From Holophagales bacterium UBA5704 (GTDB lineage Bacteria; Acidobacteriota; Thermoanaerobaculia; Multivoradales; UBA5704), in the NCBI GenBank assembly GCA_002420005.1, contig DIHE01000186.1, forward strand, positions 1-8,799: a stretch of DNA of 8,799 bases. The letters are read 5' to 3'. Under the pieces are notes generated by a model that saw only the letters and a program-made list of their open reading frames with translations, did not search any database and was not told the DNA's origin. This document shows, piece after piece, positions 6,885 through 8,799 of this stretch. The position numbers and the translations under genes are program-made. Within the stretch, counting starts at the first letter, position 1; each line of letters begins with the position of its first letter.

Positions 6885-8635
6885 CAGCGGGCCTCCTTCC
6901 CGAGCTGCCCGAGCTGGTTCAGGAAGGCGAGGAGCTGCACACCATCCGCGATCCAGGTCCCGGCCCGCGGCCCCTCCCCATCCGGCGGCAGCTCCTGAAC
7001 GAAGAAACTCTCGACGCGGCGGGCGTCCACCCACGGCGTCCCCAGAGAGCAGAGCCACTCCTGGTACCGCTTGCCGGCCGGCGGCCGGGCGATCTGATAC
7101 CGCAGGGCATTGAGAAACAGGCGCCGGCTCTCCCCGGCCCCCGCCAGCAGGGCATGGAGCTGGGACGTCGCCACGCTCTTCTCCCGTGCCCTCTGCATCC
7201 GCTTGAGGAGCTGGTCGAAGCGATCCTGATCGAAAGGCCGGCAGGTGCGGAGGAAACCCTTCTCCTCCGTCTGGTACGCCAGCTCACGGGCGTCCCGGAG
7301 ATCGTCCACCAGAGGCGAGGAATCGGTCAGCAGCTCGAAATCGATCGACGAAGGCGGCGTCGGGTGCGCTCCGCCATAGAACATCTGCTTGGCGTTCTTC
7401 TGCAGCTCCTTGGCGAGCGCGTACTGGTAGCGCACGGGGTAGCTGTGAGAGCAGAGCACGAGGCCGATCCCCAACGTGAGATCCGCGACCTCCCGCAAGC
7501 GGAGGAACTCCGGCAGACCGGGAATCGCCTGGACCTCCTGCGAGAGCCAGCCGGGCAGCTCCTGGGCGATCCGCACCGCGAGCGCCCCGGGAACGATCCA
7601 GATCGCCTCATCGCCGCCGCCCAGATAGCTGAGAAACAGGCGCCGCGGGTGCTCGATCCTGCCGAGCTGCTCGCCGGCCTCCCGCCGGGCGCGCTCCGCG
7701 AGTTGCTCGAACACGTGGCTGACGGCCTGGCTGAGAAAGCCGATCTCCGCGAGCGACGCGAGACGCCCGAACAGCGCCCCCATCGAGTTGCCGTCCGCAT
7801 AGAGGAACCCGGTGTAGGCGGACTTGGCCCCCAGCTTCGGGTAGTGCTCCTGAAGCCTCTCGATCAGCTCATCGAACGAGACCCCGGCGATCTCCTCCTT
7901 CCCCGCGGACCACCGCCGGTGGCAGGGAGAGCAGAGCACGTGGCCGGCCCATCCCTCCCGCGCCACCGGCGTCGGATGAGTAGCCGCCCGATCGCGGCAC
8001 GAGAGACAGCGGGGCAGCGAGCCCTGAACCGGGGAGAAAGGAGGCAGCTCCTCGTCCTTCTTGCGGCGGATGCAGTCCCGCAGCCGCGCCAGCACCGCCT
8101 GCGTCCCGGAAACCAGCCGGACGCCCTCGCGCGCCTCCTCCTCCTGCGCATCCTTGGCGATGAAATCCTGCGGAGCCACCTCCAGGAAATGGGTGGTCAC
8201 ACCGAGAGCGCCATCCGTTCGAGTCCAATACAGCTCCTCGATCTCCTGGCAGATCCCGGCACCCCGGCCGCGCTCCACCAGCAGCAGCCCCTCGCCACCC
8301 CCGGAGAAGATCGTCTGGCTCTGATACCGCCGCGCGATCTCCCCATTGAGCCCGCGCAGAATCGCCGAAGCCCCCGCGATCACCGGCGGCAGGCTCGACT
8401 CGTAGACGTACTCCGCGATCCGATCGGTATCGAACAGCACGAGATCGAGAGGCCCCCGCGCACCGAACACCCGCCGCGTCGCCGCCTCCACCGCCTCCCG
8501 GTCACCGCATCCATCGGCAACCGCCGCCGTCAGCTCCGGAGGCACCACCGTCCCCCGGCCCGCCACCTGCTCCAGGGCCGCCCGGGCCGCGAGCATCACC
8601 CGTTCCCTGCACACGATCTGGTTCTCAGGCACCAT
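6884..8635 (-). CDS. cas10: Cas10, type III-D-like, HD-less, GGDE palm
   Basis: Large subunit of the type III effector complex; on target-RNA binding Cas10 palms convert ATP to cyclic oligoadenylate (family knowledge). With the start at 8635 the protein is 583 residues. Seen in order: a short N-terminal stretch with no HD nuclease motif; first palm at about 64-121, with FDTDRIAEYVYESSLPP followed by GAS, typical of Cmr2/Cas10, and a degenerate SGGGEG strand; a Cys4 zinc finger (C210, C213, C235, C238); second palm from about 276, with YADGNSMG and YLGGGDEAIW, so the usual GGDD reads GGDE (G340-E343); a helical C-terminal domain. I chose 8635 because GGAGGAAGGA lies just upstream. An in-frame ATG at 8665 would add 10 residues but its nearest purine-rich site is about 15 nt away. 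It is the first gene of the operon, and its TGA overlaps the next ATG by one base. HD-less Cas10 is characteristic of subtype III-D. Family assignment is firm; cyclase activity is inferred. Confidence 0.93.
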   Translation of the reverse strand: MVPENQIVCRERVMLAARAALEQVAGRGTVVPPELTAAVADGCGDREAVEAATRRVFGARGPLDLVLFDTDRIAEYVYESSLPPVIAGASAILRGLNGEIARRYQSQTIFSGGGEGLLLVERGRGAGICQEIEELYWTRTDGALGVTTHFLEVAPQDFIAKDAQEEEAREGVRLVSGTQAVLARLRDCIRRKKDEELPPFSPVQGSLPRCLSCRDRAATHPTPVAREGWAGHVLCSPCHRRWSAGKEEIAGVSFDELIERLQEHYPKLGAKSAYTGFLYADGNSMGALFGRLASLAEIGFLSQAVSHVFEQLAERARREAGEQLGRIEHPRRLFLSYLGGGDEAIWIVPGALAVRIAQELPGWLSQEVQAIPGLPEFLRLREVADLTLGIGLVLCSHSYPVRYQYALAKELQKNAKQMFYGGAHPTPPSSIDFELLTDSSPLVDDLRDARELAYQTEEKGFLRTCRPFDQDRFDQLLKRMQRAREKSVATSQLHALLAGAGESRRLFLNALRYQIARPPAGKRYQEWLCSLGTPWVDARRVESFFVQELPPDGEGPRAGTWIADGVQLLAFLNQLGQLGKEAR

Positions 8636-8701
8636 GCGTCCTTCCTCCGGCACGCGCGGCCCCATGCGCCGCGACTCTGCTCCTCAAGACACAGGTCCCG
8701 C

Positions 8702-8727
8702 CCAATTTGTTGGACGGAATCCCCAAC
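8702..8727. repeat. Small hairpin with alternative pairing in the leader
   Basis: GTTGG at 8709-8713 pairs with CCAAC at 8723-8727 across a 9-nt loop. The same TTGG (8710-8713) can instead pair with CCAA at 8702-8705. It lies upstream of the cas10 start and could be a regulator site or a leader RNA structure, but the stems are short and chance is a real possibility. Confidence 0.3.
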
Positions 8728-8750
8728 ATCCTAAAAATCGTCCGCCACGG

Positions 8751-8776
8751 CCCCACCCCCGCCCCACCCTCACCCC
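8751..8776 (-). repeat. G-quadruplex-like tract upstream of the operon
   Basis: On the minus (coding) strand five consecutive G-tracts of 4, 3, 4, 5 and 4 bases are separated by loops of 3, 1, 1 and 1 bases, which fits the canonical G3+N1-7 quadruplex pattern. It also contains a direct repeat of GGGTGGGGC (8750-8758 and 8761-8769). It may form a quadruplex near the promoter, or it may be a copy of the genome's G-rich dispersed repeat. Confidence 0.5.
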
Positions 8777-8799
8777 TTCGGCACACCTCTTTTCTTGGG

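Larger units (their letters stand above)
8666..8799 (-). promoter_or_regulatory. Operon leader/promoter region
   Basis: Non-coding stretch upstream of cas10 that should hold the operon promoter, since every downstream junction is 16 nt or less. An AT-rich island at 8731-8739 stands out from the GC-rich surroundings. On the minus strand it reads TTTTTAGGAT, where TAGGAT is a poor -10 candidate, but I find no matching -35 box. No convincing operator was found beyond the hairpin listed separately. Confidence 0.35.

Noticed and set aside
4707..6998. Long plus-strand open frame of 763 codons
   Set aside because: Fully antisense to csx10 and neighbours, rich in Arg/Pro/Gly with no recognisable domain; a high-GC shadow of real minus-strand genes.
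6885..7058. N-terminal extension of the csx10 fusion to an ATG at 7058
   Set aside because: It lies inside cas10, is Gly/Arg-rich with no RAMP features, and the ATG at 6884 has a strong ribosome site and TGATG coupling.
6878..8734. Plus-strand open frame of 618 codons antisense to cas10
   Set aside because: It mirrors cas10, whose palm, zinc-finger and GGDE motifs are clear on the minus strand; its product is low-complexity and motif-free.
1..8799. CRISPR array
   Set aside because: No regularly spaced direct repeats of 25-40 bases are visible; the only repeats are the G-rich elements and a 9-bp duplication.
8666..8799. Sigma-70 type promoter
   Set aside because: TAGGAT in the AT-rich island lacks a -35 box at a suitable distance, so no specific promoter is called.

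Overview
The window is one high-GC stretch that is almost entirely occupied by a single minus-strand operon of eight genes. They read from about 8635 down to 81, and gaps between genes run from a 4-nt overlap to 16 nt. The operon encodes the effector module of a type III CRISPR-Cas system, best matching subtype III-D, followed by a CRISPR-coupled TIR-SAVED effector. The strong GC bias and the G-rich dispersed repeats fit a high-GC bacterium such as an acidobacterial, myxobacterial or planctomycete-like lineage. Nothing in the window fixes the taxon.

Layout in transcription order: (1) 8635-6884, Cas10 with two palm domains, a Cys4 zinc finger and a GGDE motif, but no HD nuclease domain; (2) 6884-5040, a 614-residue double RAMP that looks like a Cas7 module fused to a Csx10/Cas5 module; (3) 5036-4641, a Csm2-like Cas11 small subunit; (4) 4644-3826, a Csm3-like Cas7 with a conserved candidate catalytic Asp; (5) 3809-2916, a second Cas7-like RAMP with a Cys-rich insertion; (6) 2914-1994, a third Cas7-like RAMP with a Cys-rich insertion but no candidate catalytic Asp; (7) 1981-1337, an unrecognised 214-residue helical protein with a Pro/Arg-rich linker and a tail encoded partly by a G-rich palindrome; (8) 1340-81, TIR-SAVED.

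Proposed working model (inference from families): the Cas10/Csx10/Cas11/Cas7 complex, guided by a crRNA made elsewhere, binds target RNA. Cas10 then makes cyclic oligoadenylate. The SAVED domain of the last gene senses it, and its TIR domain is switched on to destroy NAD+, stopping the infected cell. Because Cas10 lacks the HD DNase domain, TIR-SAVED would be the main toxic output encoded here. No CRISPR array, cas6, cas1/cas2 or ring nuclease is present in the window.

Flanks: 8666-8799 is a non-coding leader with a G-quadruplex-like tract and a small hairpin. Positions 1-80 are non-coding sequence downstream of the operon, with a GC hairpin and another G-rich repeat copy. All long plus-strand open frames are antisense shadows caused by the high GC content.
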